A stretch of 64,000 bases of DNA from SAR86 cluster bacterium SAR86B (GTDB lineage Bacteria > Pseudomonadota > Gammaproteobacteria > Magnimaribacterales > D2472), in contig CAJJCW010000003.1 of the NCBI GenBank assembly GCA_905182885.1, positions 1 through 64,000 of the forward strand. The letters are read 5' to 3'. The notes below the pieces were generated by a model. It was not told the DNA's origin and did not search any database. It saw nothing but the letters and a program-made list of their open reading frames with translations. Shown one piece after another: positions 52,721 through 63,680 of this stretch (position 1 is the stretch's first letter; the number at the start of each line of letters is the position of its first letter). The position numbers and the translations under genes are program-made.

Positions 52721-53281
52721 ATGAATTTTATAACCCAGGTAACTATATCTATAGTGATATATTTTTTATTGAGAATCTCAATTAAGAGAAGCTCGTCCCT
52801 GTATATTGCTTCTGCTATAGCAATGCTGACATATATTACATTATATTTATCTGTATTTAATACTATAACTCTCCTACCCACTATTCATTTTTTAGTCACG
52901 GGTTTAAGTTTAATAATTCTATTTATTGCTTACTATGAAATATTAATTCTTGAAAAAAATGTTTTAAAAATTAAAAAAGGTGAATTTGATACATCAAAAC
53001 CCTTCTCAATAGAAAGAACTTATAAACTAGTTTTCAAAATTCTAGGTGTTGGTTTGCTGTTCTTGTCTCTCGCTCTTATTTCTGGATTTAGCATTCAGTC
53101 TATATTTACAGCAAACTTAATATTAAAAACATCATTCACCATGGTTGCTTGGTTTATATATTTAATAACTCTTATTGGAATTAAGTATTTTAATTTTTCA
53201 ATCAAATACACCGTTAGGGGTTTGTTTATTTCAATGTGGGCGGTTCTGTTTGCTTATATTGCTAGTCCATTTCTAATATAA
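52721..53281 (+). CDS. ypjD: YpjD-like cytochrome c assembly/HemX-type membrane protein
   Basis: Polytopic inner-membrane protein of 186 residues related to CcsA/YpjD. About six helices; the C-terminal part (LKTSFTMVAWFIYLITLIGI, then YTVRGLFISMWAVLFAYIAS) matches the end of E. coli YpjD. It is shorter than YpjD (about 263). Genomic context supports the call: ypjD followed by a CNNM/CBS gene and divergent from rpsP, as in E. coli, although ffh is missing here. Function is not established. Confidence 0.7.
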   Translation: MNFITQVTISIVIYFLLRISIKRSSSLYIASAIAMLTYITLYLSVFNTITLLPTIHFLVTGLSLIILFIAYYEILILEKNVLKIKKGEFDTSKPFSIERTYKLVFKILGVGLLFLSLALISGFSIQSIFTANLILKTSFTMVAWFIYLITLIGIKYFNFSIKYTVRGLFISMWAVLFAYIASPFLI

Positions 53282-53288
53282 TTATTTG

Positions 53289-54545
53289 ATGCAAGAAGAA
53301 CCTTCGTTATTTATTTTACTATCCTCTGTTATTGGGCTTTTGATATTGAGTGCTTTTTTCTCAGGCTCTGAAACTGGAATGATGGCTGCAAATAAAATTA
53401 AATTAAAAAACCTCTCAAAAAAATCGCATAAAGGAGCTAAAAGATCCTTAGAGCTGCTTAAAAAACCTGATCTACTCTTGTCTACGATATTAGTTGGAAA
53501 TAACTTTGCTAATATTCTAGCCTCCGCACTAGTAACAATTATTATGATTGAGTTCTTTGGTGGAAGTATTTTAATAGGATCAGTAATACTTACTATATTG
53601 ATATTAATATTTTCAGAAATAACTCCTAAAACAATGGCGGCAATAAAGCCAGAGAGCTTTGCAACCAGGTCCTCATTCTTATTAAAGATCATACTTATTA
53701 TTTTTAGGCCTTTAATCGTTATAACAAATTTAATAAGTTCTAGTATTTTAAAAATATTTAATCTAAACGCAAAAGACGCCGGTGATAACGATAATTTAAA
53801 TACACAAGAATTAAAAACATTGCTTGATGAGTCAGGCACTCTAATTCCGAAACAATACAGAGGAATGCTCTCATCGATTCTGGGTATGGAAGAATTGGTA
53901 GTTGAAGATATTATGATCCCTACTTCTGAGATTATTGGAATTGATTTAGATCAAAGTCCTGAAATGGCAAAAAATATTATTGAGTCTACTCAGTATTCAA
54001 AACTTCCAGTTTTTAAAGGCTCTATTGACAATATAGAAGGCATTCTTCATTTAAAAGATTCGCATTCATTCTTGGATGCTTTTGAGGACGGAGATGAAGT
54101 TAAGGTCTTTTTACTCGATAATTATTTTGTATCTCAATCAACGGCACTTATGATTCAGTTAAGAGAATTTCAATTGAATGATGCGAATATTGCTCTAGTG
54201 GTTGACGAGTATGGTGAAATTGAAGGTCTTATTTCAATAGAGGATATTTTTAAAGAGATTGTAGGTAAATTTGGAAGTTCTAAAACAGAACTTGAGAAAG
54301 AGTTTATAAAACTAAAGGATGGTTCTATCGTCACAGATGGTAATTCAAGAATAAGGGACTTAAATAACTTCAAAGACTGGTCAATTTCTGAAGAAAATTC
54401 TAAAACTATTAATGGTTTAATTACAGAACATTTGGATCAGATACCACAAGCAAATCTTTGTGTTGAAATAGGAGTCTATAGATTTGAGATTTTAGAAATT
54501 GACGATAACTCCATAACAAAAATAAAAATAAAAAAAGGAGCATAA
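53289..54545 (+). CDS. CNNM/CBS-domain membrane protein (YfjD/CorB-like, HlyC/CorC family)
   Basis: Protein of 418 residues. N-terminal DUF21/CNNM membrane domain (LLILSAFFSGSETGMMAANK; NNFANILASALVTI; FSEITPKTMAA), a CBS pair from about residue 195 (VEDIMIPTSEIIGID; VVDEYGEIEGLISIEDI with the EIVGKFG end), and a C-terminal transporter-associated (CorC_HlyC) domain. The group is linked to Mg2+/Co2+ efflux. Start ATG 53289 follows a TTG, both eight or fewer bases after the ypjD stop. A terminator hairpin includes its stop codon. Confidence 0.9.
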   Translation: MQEEPSLFILLSSVIGLLILSAFFSGSETGMMAANKIKLKNLSKKSHKGAKRSLELLKKPDLLLSTILVGNNFANILASALVTIIMIEFFGGSILIGSVILTILILIFSEITPKTMAAIKPESFATRSSFLLKIILIIFRPLIVITNLISSSILKIFNLNAKDAGDNDNLNTQELKTLLDESGTLIPKQYRGMLSSILGMEELVVEDIMIPTSEIIGIDLDQSPEMAKNIIESTQYSKLPVFKGSIDNIEGILHLKDSHSFLDAFEDGDEVKVFLLDNYFVSQSTALMIQLREFQLNDANIALVVDEYGEIEGLISIEDIFKEIVGKFGSSKTELEKEFIKLKDGSIVTDGNSRIRDLNNFKDWSISEENSKTINGLITEHLDQIPQANLCVEIGVYRFEILEIDDNSITKIKIKKGA

Positions 54546-54557
54546 GCTCCTTTTTTT
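54531..54557. terminator. Bidirectional terminator overlapping the CNNM gene stop
   Basis: AAAAAAGGAGC-ATAA-GCTCCTTTTTTT. The stop codon TAA sits in the loop. It serves the CNNM gene on the plus strand and could serve the convergent gene that ends at 54572 on the minus strand. Confidence 0.8.
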
Positions 54558-54571
54558 ATTCAAAATTTCAA

Positions 54572-55219
54572 TTACATACTGCTTACTATAATTTTAAAAG
54601 CTACTGCTAGAACAAATGAAGAGACGATCACTGAACGCACAGAAGTAATAGCCGGTAACATTTTTCCCCATATAGCATTAGCTTGAATTATAAAAATTAT
54701 AGCTAAGCCAACCAATAAGTTAGTATTAGTAATACTCCATTCTGGATGAGCCATTAAATTTGAAGGAACACTTCCATGAGCTGAATAAACCATAAGCATC
54801 AACATTGGTACTGAGAAAAGTGTATTAGTCCTTGATGCTAGAGCTGCTTTTGGTCCAGCTACAGATGCATCACCTTCTTTTAATCCAAGAACAATCTTCT
54901 GATTAGGCCAAATAATTCCCCAAACATTTAACAACATTAAGATACCCATTGTTGAACCAAGAATAATCTCTGTGCCTATTCTTACTGAGATTTGATGAAG
55001 AAGTATTACTCCTGTTAAGAAAGTAAATAAAGCAGCCCACCTGAACCACCATAAAGCGTTGGGTGCTAATTTTTTAAACACGTCTGCTTTAGCATCAGGA
55101 TCTGCAATTTTTACGTACTCGCCCTGAATAAAATTAAAGTAATAAAGTAAGCCTATCCATGTAATTCCAAAAAGAATATGAAAAGCTCTAAAAAATGCCT
55201 GATCAGTTAAAATGTCCAT
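54572..55219 (-). CDS. PuuD/Urate_ox_N-like membrane protein without a cytochrome domain
   Basis: Integral membrane protein of 215 residues with six to seven helices. The start FFRAFHILFGITWIGLLYYF and the following NFIQGEY, with ALWWFRWAALFTFLTGV, match the membrane domain of urate hydroxylase PuuD (DUF989, Urate_ox_N). PuuD normally carries a C-terminal cytochrome c; none is present and no CxxCH occurs. His residues in helices (FHILFG, LLHQIS, YSAHGS) could bind heme. Substrate unknown; no purine catabolism genes are adjacent. It stands alone between two terminators. Confidence 0.75.
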   Translation of the reverse strand: MDILTDQAFFRAFHILFGITWIGLLYYFNFIQGEYVKIADPDAKADVFKKLAPNALWWFRWAALFTFLTGVILLHQISVRIGTEIILGSTMGILMLLNVWGIIWPNQKIVLGLKEGDASVAGPKAALASRTNTLFSVPMLMLMVYSAHGSVPSNLMAHPEWSITNTNLLVGLAIIFIIQANAIWGKMLPAITSVRSVIVSSFVLAVAFKIIVSSM

Positions 55220-55276
55220 TTTGTTCCCTGTGTAAATATGAATGTTTATATTAAGTTAATTCGTAAGTAAAATCTA

Positions 55277-55305
55277 ATTAAAAAAAATGGGGCTAAAAGC
55301 CCCAT
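55277..55305 (-). terminator. Rho-independent terminator region downstream of groEL
   Basis: ATGGGGCT (55287-55294) pairs with AGCCCCAT (55298-55305), 8 bp with a three-base loop, followed on the minus strand by T7. It also has T6 on the plus strand. Located 19 bases after the groEL stop. Confidence 0.85.
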
Positions 55306-55323
55306 TTTTTATTAAACACAAAA

Positions 55324-56967
<1,644 letters not shown>

Positions 56968-56995
56968 TTATTTCTCCTTTTATATATATTTAAAT

Positions 56996-57283
56996 TTATT
57001 CAATAACGCCGAAAATATCACTCTCACTTAAAATGAGATAATCTTCGCCATCTAGTTTGACTTCGTTTCCGCCATATTGACCGAATATTACTGTATCTCC
57101 AGCTTTAACGTTAACTGGTACTAAGTCTCCAGATTCTAATTTTTTTCCTGGTCCAACTGCTATAACTTCTCCTTGAGAAGGTTTTTCTTTTGCAGCTGCT
57201 GAAAGGATAATCCCGCCAGACGATGTTTCATCTTCTTCAGTTCTTTTAACAAGAACTTTGTCATGTAAAGGTCTTAATTTCAT
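56996..57283 (-). CDS. groS: Co-chaperonin GroES
   Basis: Seven-subunit lid of GroEL; 95 residues. LRPLHDKVLVKRTEEDETSS at the start, the mobile loop ETSSGGIILSAAAKEKP, and the roof region followed by GDTVIFGQYGGNEVKLDGED. AGAAA-type weak ribosome site (GGAGAAATAA) before ATG 57283. Confidence 0.98.
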   Translation of the reverse strand: MKLRPLHDKVLVKRTEEDETSSGGIILSAAAKEKPSQGEVIAVGPGKKLESGDLVPVNVKAGDTVIFGQYGGNEVKLDGEDYLILSESDIFGVIE

Positions 57284-57351
57284 TTATTTCTCCGTTGATG
57301 GTGCAATTTAATAAACAGTTTTTACTAAATTAAATAAGTTAGGGATTAGTT

Positions 57352-57377
57352 ATGGGCTAAATCTTATAAATCAATGG
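57352..57377 (-). promoter_or_regulatory. Candidate sigma-32 heat-shock promoter of groESL
   Basis: On the minus strand CATTGATTT (with TTGA at 57374-57371) and GCCCATAA (CCCAT at 57356-57352) resemble CTTGAA and CCCCATNT with a 14-base spacer, about 70 bases before the groES ATG. No CIRCE inverted repeat is seen. Confidence 0.45.
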
Positions 57378-57378
57378 T

Positions 57379-57708
57379 CTAGATAGCTTTTTTTATTCTA
57401 AAAAATCCGAACGCAATTGTAACTCCTATTAGGTCAGCAAGTAAGTCGTTTATTTCAAAGTATCTATAAGGTAGGAAAGTTTGTGCTATTTCGATTAGCA
57501 ATCCATAAGAAATAAGAAGAATAAACAAATATATTTTATCTATCTCAAACTTAGATAAAATAGAGATTATAGCTAAATATAAAAAAGCGATTATATGAAG
57601 GAGCTTGTCGTTGAATGAAGGCGCTCCTAGATCTGAAAGAGGGGCAATGCTCAAAATCATTATTCCGAGTATTGAGCTTGCAAAAAGAAGCCTATATAGA
57701 TTTGTCAT
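57379..57708 (-). CDS. VanZ-like family membrane protein
   Basis: Membrane protein of 109 residues with four helices. The conserved core LGAPSFNDKLLHIIAFLYLA (N-D-K-x-x-H) and the C-terminal YRYFEINDLLADLIGVTIAF (ND-x-x-x-D-x-x-G) are the VanZ-like signatures. Function is unknown in gammaproteobacteria; no link to glycopeptide resistance should be drawn. Its start overlaps the end of ampG by 17 bases, so it is probably the last gene of the ampD-ampG unit. Confidence 0.85.
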   Translation of the reverse strand: MTNLYRLLFASSILGIMILSIAPLSDLGAPSFNDKLLHIIAFLYLAIISILSKFEIDKIYLFILLISYGLLIEIAQTFLPYRYFEINDLLADLIGVTIAFGFFRIKKAI

Positions 57709-58975
57709 TGATGAAGAAATTTTTATTAACCATTATAAATATAATTGAAGGCACTGTTAGCAACGATGTGAATAAATAGAAGTACATCCACCCATAATTT
57801 AAATTGGACATCTCTTGAAAATAACTTGCTAGTAAACCTGAAAACCCTCCAAAAAACTTTCCAGGAAGCATCATAAAGGATGTTAAAAGAGCATATTGAA
57901 CTGCCGTATATTTTTTTGAGACCATACTGGTTAAAAATGTAATATTGACTGTTCCTACAATGCCAGCGGCAATGCTATCGAGTCCCACTATTAAACTTAA
58001 CTTTAAGGGCATTTTAATTGAGCCAAGTAAAATGTACTCTTCTTGAGAAATTGCCACGTAAGAGAAACAGGCATTAGTCATCATTACTAAAAATGCCCCA
58101 GTTAGAAGTGAGTAATATAAACCAATTTTTTTTATAAGAATGCCGCCAAGAAAAACTCCGATTACTGATGCAATTAAAGCAACTATTTTTACAACACTTC
58201 CTATTTCAGTTAGTGAGTACCCCATATCTAAGTAAAAAGGATTAGCCATTGGGCCCATTACGATATCTGTCAGTCTATATGTGGCTACTATCAAAAGAAG
58301 CAATGATGCCAAGTAAAAACCATACCTTGAACCAAAATCTTTTATTGGTTTTATAAACGAGTCTTTAAAATTTAAAATTTCTAGTTGCGTATTAATATTC
58401 TCTTTTTTCGAAATAACAACACCTATAAGGCCTGTAAGCATAAGTAAACCCATAACCTCATAAGAAGCAGACCAGCCATAATTATCAGCCAAAATTAAAG
58501 CTAGAGATGTTGCTGCTAATATGGCCAACCTATAGCCAAACTGATATGCGGCTGCTAAGTTGCCCTGATCTGAGATATCAGCATATTCAATTCTAAAGGC
58601 ATCAATAGCTATATCCTGAATTGATCCAGAAAATGCTATTAAAAAGGCTATAAAAATAAAAAATGAAAGGCTATTAATTGGATTAATTGAAGAGAGGGTA
58701 AATATACAAAAAATGATAATTAGCTGAGTTAAAATGATCCAGCTTTTTCTTCTTCCATATCTATTTAAAATAGGAACAGAAAATCTATCAACAAATGGAG
58801 CCCATAAAAACTTTAGAGAGTATGTGAGCGCTATCCAAGAAAAGAAACCAATCAAGCTAAGGCTTATACCAACATCTCTGAGCCATGCAGATAAAGTGGA
58901 GAAAATAAGGATATAAGGAAGTCCTGATGCAAAGCCAAAAGTCCCCATTACTAGCATTTTTCTTATATTAAACAT
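57692..58975 (-). CDS. ampG: Muropeptide permease AmpG (MFS)
   Basis: Twelve-helix major-facilitator importer of GlcNAc-1,6-anhydroMurNAc peptides in cell-wall recycling; 427 residues. MGTFGFASGLPYILIFSTLS and AWLRDVGISLSLIGFFSW match AmpG, followed by LKFLWAPFVDRF and RYGRRKSWI, the motif A equivalent. DIAIDAFRIE in helix 5 is also typical. It overlaps ampD by eight bases, and the product is the substrate of that enzyme, so import and cleavage are encoded together. Confidence 0.9.
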   Translation of the reverse strand: MFNIRKMLVMGTFGFASGLPYILIFSTLSAWLRDVGISLSLIGFFSWIALTYSLKFLWAPFVDRFSVPILNRYGRRKSWIILTQLIIIFCIFTLSSINPINSLSFFIFIAFLIAFSGSIQDIAIDAFRIEYADISDQGNLAAAYQFGYRLAILAATSLALILADNYGWSASYEVMGLLMLTGLIGVVISKKENINTQLEILNFKDSFIKPIKDFGSRYGFYLASLLLLIVATYRLTDIVMGPMANPFYLDMGYSLTEIGSVVKIVALIASVIGVFLGGILIKKIGLYYSLLTGAFLVMMTNACFSYVAISQEEYILLGSIKMPLKLSLIVGLDSIAAGIVGTVNITFLTSMVSKKYTAVQYALLTSFMMLPGKFFGGFSGLLASYFQEMSNLNYGWMYFYLFTSLLTVPSIIFIMVNKNFFINDKSI

Positions 58976-59507
58976 TTTTTAAATACCTATCCCAATCAAA
59001 AAGAATTCCTGGGTCTAATTTCCTTCCTGGAGCTATATCAGAGTGCCCTTTTATATTTTTCTTACCTATAAGTTTATACTCTTTCAAGATCAATGAAGTG
59101 AGTTCACACAGGCTGTCGTATTGAGCATTATCAAAAGTTTCGTCATCAGAACCCTCTAATTCAATTCCAATAGAGTAATCATTACAATTATCCACACCCT
59201 TGTATGAGGACTCCCCTGCATGCCATGCTCGCATATTAAAAGGTACGAATTGAATTACCTCTCCATTTCTTTTTATAAGAATATGAGAAGAGACCTTTAA
59301 ACCTTTAATTTCCTCATAAAATGGATCCAAAGAATGATCTAGCTCATTTAAAAAGAACTTCTCAATATGATCAGCGCCATATTTTTTAGGGGGTAGACTT
59401 ATTGAATGAATGACTAAAAGATCAATAGCCAGATTTTCAGGCCTAATATTAAAATTTGGAGATTTTAAGAATTTAATTCCTTGGACAATGTGATCTCTTA
59501 ATTCCAT
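58968..59507 (-). CDS. ampD: 1,6-anhydro-N-acetylmuramyl-L-alanine amidase AmpD
   Basis: Cytosolic zinc amidase that releases peptides from recycled anhydromuropeptides; 179 residues. Zinc ligands are the His in DLLVIHSISLPP, the His in WHAGESSYKGVDNCND and the Asp of GHSDIAPGRKLDPG (last GHSDI-A-P-G-R-K motif is diagnostic). DYSIGIELEG carries the catalytic Glu. One base from the ispH start on the same strand. Confidence 0.94.
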   Translation of the reverse strand: MELRDHIVQGIKFLKSPNFNIRPENLAIDLLVIHSISLPPKKYGADHIEKFFLNELDHSLDPFYEEIKGLKVSSHILIKRNGEVIQFVPFNMRAWHAGESSYKGVDNCNDYSIGIELEGSDDETFDNAQYDSLCELTSLILKEYKLIGKKNIKGHSDIAPGRKLDPGILFDWDRYLKNV

Positions 59508-60455
59508 TTATCTCAATTGAGGGGGAAGTTTAAAATATATATTCTCCTCATCAACCCCATGCTCGCTAATCATAGCTCCAGTATATTCTTTAAGAGCATT
59601 AGCTATTTCCTGGACCCTTTCTTCTGGAGCAGATGCTCCAGCAGTTATTGCAATTCTTCTGCAGCCATCAAGCTCTGAAAGATCCAGATCCTCAAAACTA
59701 TCTATAAGCACAGACTTGCAACCACATTTTTCACTAAGCTCTTTCAATCTATTTGAGTTTGAGCTATTTGTAGAGCCAACAACAATCATAAAATCTGACT
59801 CTAAAGCGAGTTGCTTAACAGCATCTTGTCTATTCTGTGTTGCATAACAGATATCATCTTTTTTTGGAATATTAATGCTTGGAAACCTACCCTTTAAGAC
59901 TTCAATTATTGATTTGGTATCGTCAACACTCAAGGTTGTTTGCGTAACAATTGCTAAATTATCTGGTTTTTCTACCTCAAGAATTTGAGCTTCATTTTCA
60001 TCTTGAACCAAGTAAATATTGCTAAGGTTTTTATTAATATGGCGACCCATAGTTCCTTCAACCTCTGGATGACCTTCGTGGCCTATTAAAATGATATCTT
60101 TTTCTGCTCTTGCGTGTCTCATAACTTCCATATGAACCTTTGTTACCAAGGGACATGTCGCGTCAAAATATTCAAGTTTTCTAGATTTTGTTACTTTCTC
60201 TACTGCATCAGATACTCCATGCGCACTAAAAATAACGAGAGAGCCATCAGGTATTTCATCAATTTCTTCTACAAAAATAGCGCCTCTATTTTTTAAATCC
60301 TCCACAACAAATTTGTTATGAACTACCTCATGTTTTACATAAACGGGGCTTCCGTAGATTTCCAAAGCCTTATTAACAATATCAATTGCCCTATCCACAC
60401 CAGCGCAAAAGCCTCTTGGATTAGCTAACTTAATTTCTTTAGTTTCAGTTGGCAT
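59508..60455 (-). CDS. ispH: 4-hydroxy-3-methylbut-2-enyl diphosphate reductase
   Basis: Last step of the MEP isoprenoid pathway, producing IPP and DMAPP; 315 residues. Fe-S cysteines in [24 protein letters not shown] and (third) [14 protein letters not shown] region; substrate motif [12 protein letters not shown] and the active-site [13 protein letters not shown] and [12 protein letters not shown]. Overlaps lspA by 11 bases, as in the ileS-lspA-ispH order of E. coli, without fkpB. Confidence 0.97.
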   Translation of the reverse strand: MPTETKEIKLANPRGFCAGVDRAIDIVNKALEIYGSPVYVKHEVVHNKFVVEDLKNRGAIFVEEIDEIPDGSLVIFSAHGVSDAVEKVTKSRKLEYFDATCPLVTKVHMEVMRHARAEKDIILIGHEGHPEVEGTMGRHINKNLSNIYLVQDENEAQILEVEKPDNLAIVTQTTLSVDDTKSIIEVLKGRFPSINIPKKDDICYATQNRQDAVKQLALESDFMIVVGSTNSSNSNRLKELSEKCGCKSVLIDSFEDLDLSELDGCRRIAITAGASAPEERVQEIANALKEYTGAMISEHGVDEENIYFKLPPQLR

Positions 60456-60933
60456 GATCTTTCTTAAATAATTCTAAATATATTATTAAAACCGCCCCTA
60501 TACTTATCGATGCGTCTGCAAAGTTAAATACAAAGAAAGAGAAATCATTTATCTTTAGATGTAAAAAATCAGTTACGAAGCCATCGGGTACTCTGTCCAA
60601 GATATTTCCTAGAGCTCCTCCACAAATGAAGGAAAGAGCTATTTTTTTTGAAGGGACAGATTCTTCTTTTAAAAGATACAAAAGATATAAAAATATTAAG
60701 ATACCAACAACCATAAGAATATTAGAAAATAATCTTTCACCAAAATCTAGGAATCCAAAAGCAACTCCTGAATTAAAGGTAAGGAAAAGATCTATGAAGG
60801 GAATGAAGCTTTGCGAAGTTCCTTGAGTAAGGAGGTTTAAAGCAGCTTGCTTGGAGGCAATATCAATACATAACAAAATTATTATCATGTATAAATATAA
60901 TCTATCCTTAAACAAAAAACCTTGCCTCTCCAT
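60445..60933 (-). CDS. lspA: Lipoprotein signal peptidase (signal peptidase II)
   Basis: Membrane aspartyl protease that cleaves prolipoproteins, such as the lipoprotein encoded at 3771-4232; 162 residues with four helices. Catalytic Asp residues are in [19 protein letters not shown] and [11 protein letters not shown]. The N-terminal helix has DIASKQAAL. The ATG overlaps ileS by 26 bases. Confidence 0.96.
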   Translation of the reverse strand: MERQGFLFKDRLYLYMIIILLCIDIASKQAALNLLTQGTSQSFIPFIDLFLTFNSGVAFGFLDFGERLFSNILMVVGILIFLYLLYLLKEESVPSKKIALSFICGGALGNILDRVPDGFVTDFLHLKINDFSFFVFNFADASISIGAVLIIYLELFKKDHAN

Positions 60934-63679
60934 CAGACTCTATATTTTTTTCGCATCTAGAGCATATCTCAGGATGTGATTCATTACTGCCAATTGATTC
61001 ATCTCTATGCCAGCATCTAGTACATTTTTTTTCATCTGATTGTTCTATTGAAATCGATAGATCAGTATCAGTTATTACTGAAGCTTCTGAAGAGATTAAT
61101 ACAAAATGAAGTTCTTCTCCTAGCTTGTCTAGTATGGCCTTATCCTCTGAATTTGCTGAGATGATTACCTTAGAGTCAAGCGATCCTTTAATCATATTTT
61201 CATTACGTAATTTTTCTATAGACTGATTTACTAAATCTTTTATTTCAAAAATTCTCTTCCAGTCAGAAGGCGAAATTAAACAGGAAAAATTATCATTTTT
61301 ATTATGGTATTTTGATAGGAATACTGACTTTTCTTGTTCTTTAAGAGATGGGTGAGTTTGCCATAACTCTTCAGCTGTAAACGATAGAATAGGAGCTATT
61401 AGTCTTACCAAGGTGTTCATAACATAATCAAGACTTGTTTGACATGATCTTCTTGCATGCGAGCTATCCTTACATGTATAGAGCCTATCTTTAACAATAT
61501 CTAAATATATTCCACCCAACTCATTCACACAAAAATTATGAATTTTTTGCACTGCATTATGATATGAATAGGTTTCATAGTATTCAATAACTTCTTTTTC
61601 TAGATTTCTTGTTGCATTTATTATCCACTTATCAAGCTCAATCTGATTCTCATGCTCTATTTTATCCGCTTCATTGAAATCACTAAGGTTTCCTAAAATA
61701 AATCTGAATGTATTCCTAATTCTCCTGTACTGATCTGAAACTCTTTTAAGTATCTCGTCAGAGGCAACCATTTCACTTCTAAAATCTGTTGAGGCAACCC
61801 ATAACCTTAAAATATCTGCACCTAGGCTATCCCAGACTTTTTGAGGTGATACTACATTTCCCAATGACTTAGATTGCTTTCTTCCATTCTCGTCAACAAC
61901 AAAGCCATGAGTTAAAACAGATTTGTATGGCGCTCTTCCGTTCATGGCTATACTTGTAAGAAGAGATGATTGAAACCATCCTCTGTGCTGATCAGAGCCT
62001 TCAAGATAGAGGTCTGCAACCACGCCTTCTGAAAATCTTTTCTCTGAAACAGCAAAATGTGAGATGCCAGAGTCGAACCATACATCCAATGAGTCTGATG
62101 TTTTTACATAAGAGTCAGCATCTTCTATGTGGTCTTCAAGTAAGAGCGAGTCCCAGCTTGAAATTCCATTTTCTTCAATCAGGTCTGCAAATATATTGAA
62201 TAGCTCTGATTGATTTGGATGAACCAATCCAGTCTCCTTATGAATAACTAGGGTAATTGGAACACCCCAATTTCTTTGTCTTGATATACACCAGTCAGGT
62301 CTATCAGTGAGCATCCCTTCAATTCTCTGAAGACCCCAAGATGGCTCCCATTTAACCTCATCAATGCTTCCAAGTGCTTTTTCTAGTAAATTTTCTTTAT
62401 GCATTGAAATAAACCATTGAGCAGTTGAAGTAAAAATTAGCGGTGATTTATGTCTCCAACAATGGGGATATGAATGTTTATAATCTTCACAATTCGTTAA
62501 TGCTTTTTTACTTTCAAGCTCAGCAATAACCAAAGGATCGGCCTTCAGTGGAGGAAGTCCAGCTACAAAACCTATCTCCTCCTTGAATAGTCCTTTACTG
62601 TTAAGTGCTTTAAAAGTCTCAATGTTATTTTTCTTACAAATAAAGTAATCGTCCATACCATGCGCAGGAGCTGTATGAACACAACCAGTACCTGCCTCTG
62701 TTGTGACATGATCTCCATGAAGAAGTACAGATTTTCTTTCCATAAAAGGATGTAATAAATTAATATCTGTTAGATTTGCGCCAATTGTTTTAGAAATAAT
62801 TTTGGCGGTGACACTCCATCTATCAATGCATGAATCATACATACCTTCTGCTATAACCATATACTCGCCATTAACTTCTATTAAAACGTATTCGAGTTCG
62901 GGATTTATGCATACCGCTACATTTGATGGGATTGTCCAAGGTGTAGTTGTCCAAATAATAAAAGAAATTGGCTTCTCTTCATTTAGCTCAAATGCCTTGA
63001 TAACAGATGGAAGACTGGTCTTCTCAACTTTAAAAGCAACATCAATAGACTTTGAAATTTTATCTTGATATTCAACCTCTGCCTCTGCAAGTGCAGATCC
63101 ACAGTCTTGGCACCAATGAACTGGTTTCTCACCTTTTTGTACGTGTCCAGCTTCATAAATCTTACCTAGGGCTCTAACAGCATTAGCTTCAAAAGAAGAA
63201 TCTAAAGTTCTATAAGGGTTTTCCCATTCCCCTAAAACACCCAGCCTAATAAAATCTTTTTTCTGGTTGTCTATTTGGCTTAAAGCATACTCCTTGCAAG
63301 CCTCTTGGAATGTCTTTTTGTTTTGGACTAAATCACTTTTTTTACCATGTTTTTTTTCAACATTAAGCTCAATAGGAAGCCCATGACAATCCCATCCAGG
63401 AACGTATGGAGCATCCATACCCATAAATGTTTTAGATTTAATTGTTATATCTTTAAGAATTTTGTTAACTGAATGCCCTAAATGAATAGGCCCATTAGCA
63501 TAGGGAGGTCCATCATGAAGTATGAACTTCTCATTGCCCTGGTTCTTTTCTCTAATTTTATTATAAAGGTCTAACTCATCCCAAAAATCTATAGTTTCAG
63601 GCTCTTTTCGAGGAAGCCCAGCTTTCATAGAAAGTTCAGTTTCAGGGAGGTTTAAAGTATCTCTGTAATTTATTGTCAT
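60908..63679 (-). CDS. ileS: Isoleucyl-tRNA synthetase
   Basis: Charges tRNA-Ile and edits Val; 923 residues, class I. HIGH motif is PYANGPIHLGHSVNKIL. The KMSKS loop reads KQSKS (DENGRKQSKSLGNV), a Met-to-Gln variant. Editing-domain sequences FIIWTTTPWTIPSNVAVC and HTAPAHGMDDY are intact. The C-terminal zinc finger is CTRCWHRDESIG and ICSRCEKNI (four Cys). Between ribF and lspA, standard order. Confidence 0.97.
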   Translation of the reverse strand: MTINYRDTLNLPETELSMKAGLPRKEPETIDFWDELDLYNKIREKNQGNEKFILHDGPPYANGPIHLGHSVNKILKDITIKSKTFMGMDAPYVPGWDCHGLPIELNVEKKHGKKSDLVQNKKTFQEACKEYALSQIDNQKKDFIRLGVLGEWENPYRTLDSSFEANAVRALGKIYEAGHVQKGEKPVHWCQDCGSALAEAEVEYQDKISKSIDVAFKVEKTSLPSVIKAFELNEEKPISFIIWTTTPWTIPSNVAVCINPELEYVLIEVNGEYMVIAEGMYDSCIDRWSVTAKIISKTIGANLTDINLLHPFMERKSVLLHGDHVTTEAGTGCVHTAPAHGMDDYFICKKNNIETFKALNSKGLFKEEIGFVAGLPPLKADPLVIAELESKKALTNCEDYKHSYPHCWRHKSPLIFTSTAQWFISMHKENLLEKALGSIDEVKWEPSWGLQRIEGMLTDRPDWCISRQRNWGVPITLVIHKETGLVHPNQSELFNIFADLIEENGISSWDSLLLEDHIEDADSYVKTSDSLDVWFDSGISHFAVSEKRFSEGVVADLYLEGSDQHRGWFQSSLLTSIAMNGRAPYKSVLTHGFVVDENGRKQSKSLGNVVSPQKVWDSLGADILRLWVASTDFRSEMVASDEILKRVSDQYRRIRNTFRFILGNLSDFNEADKIEHENQIELDKWIINATRNLEKEVIEYYETYSYHNAVQKIHNFCVNELGGIYLDIVKDRLYTCKDSSHARRSCQTSLDYVMNTLVRLIAPILSFTAEELWQTHPSLKEQEKSVFLSKYHNKNDNFSCLISPSDWKRIFEIKDLVNQSIEKLRNENMIKGSLDSKVIISANSEDKAILDKLGEELHFVLISSEASVITDTDLSISIEQSDEKKCTRCWHRDESIGSNESHPEICSRCEKNIESDGEARFFV

Positions 63680-63680
63680 G

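Noticed and set aside
53282-53839. 185-codon minus-strand frame opposite the CNNM gene
   Set aside because: Antisense shadow; the plus-strand gene has clear domain motifs.
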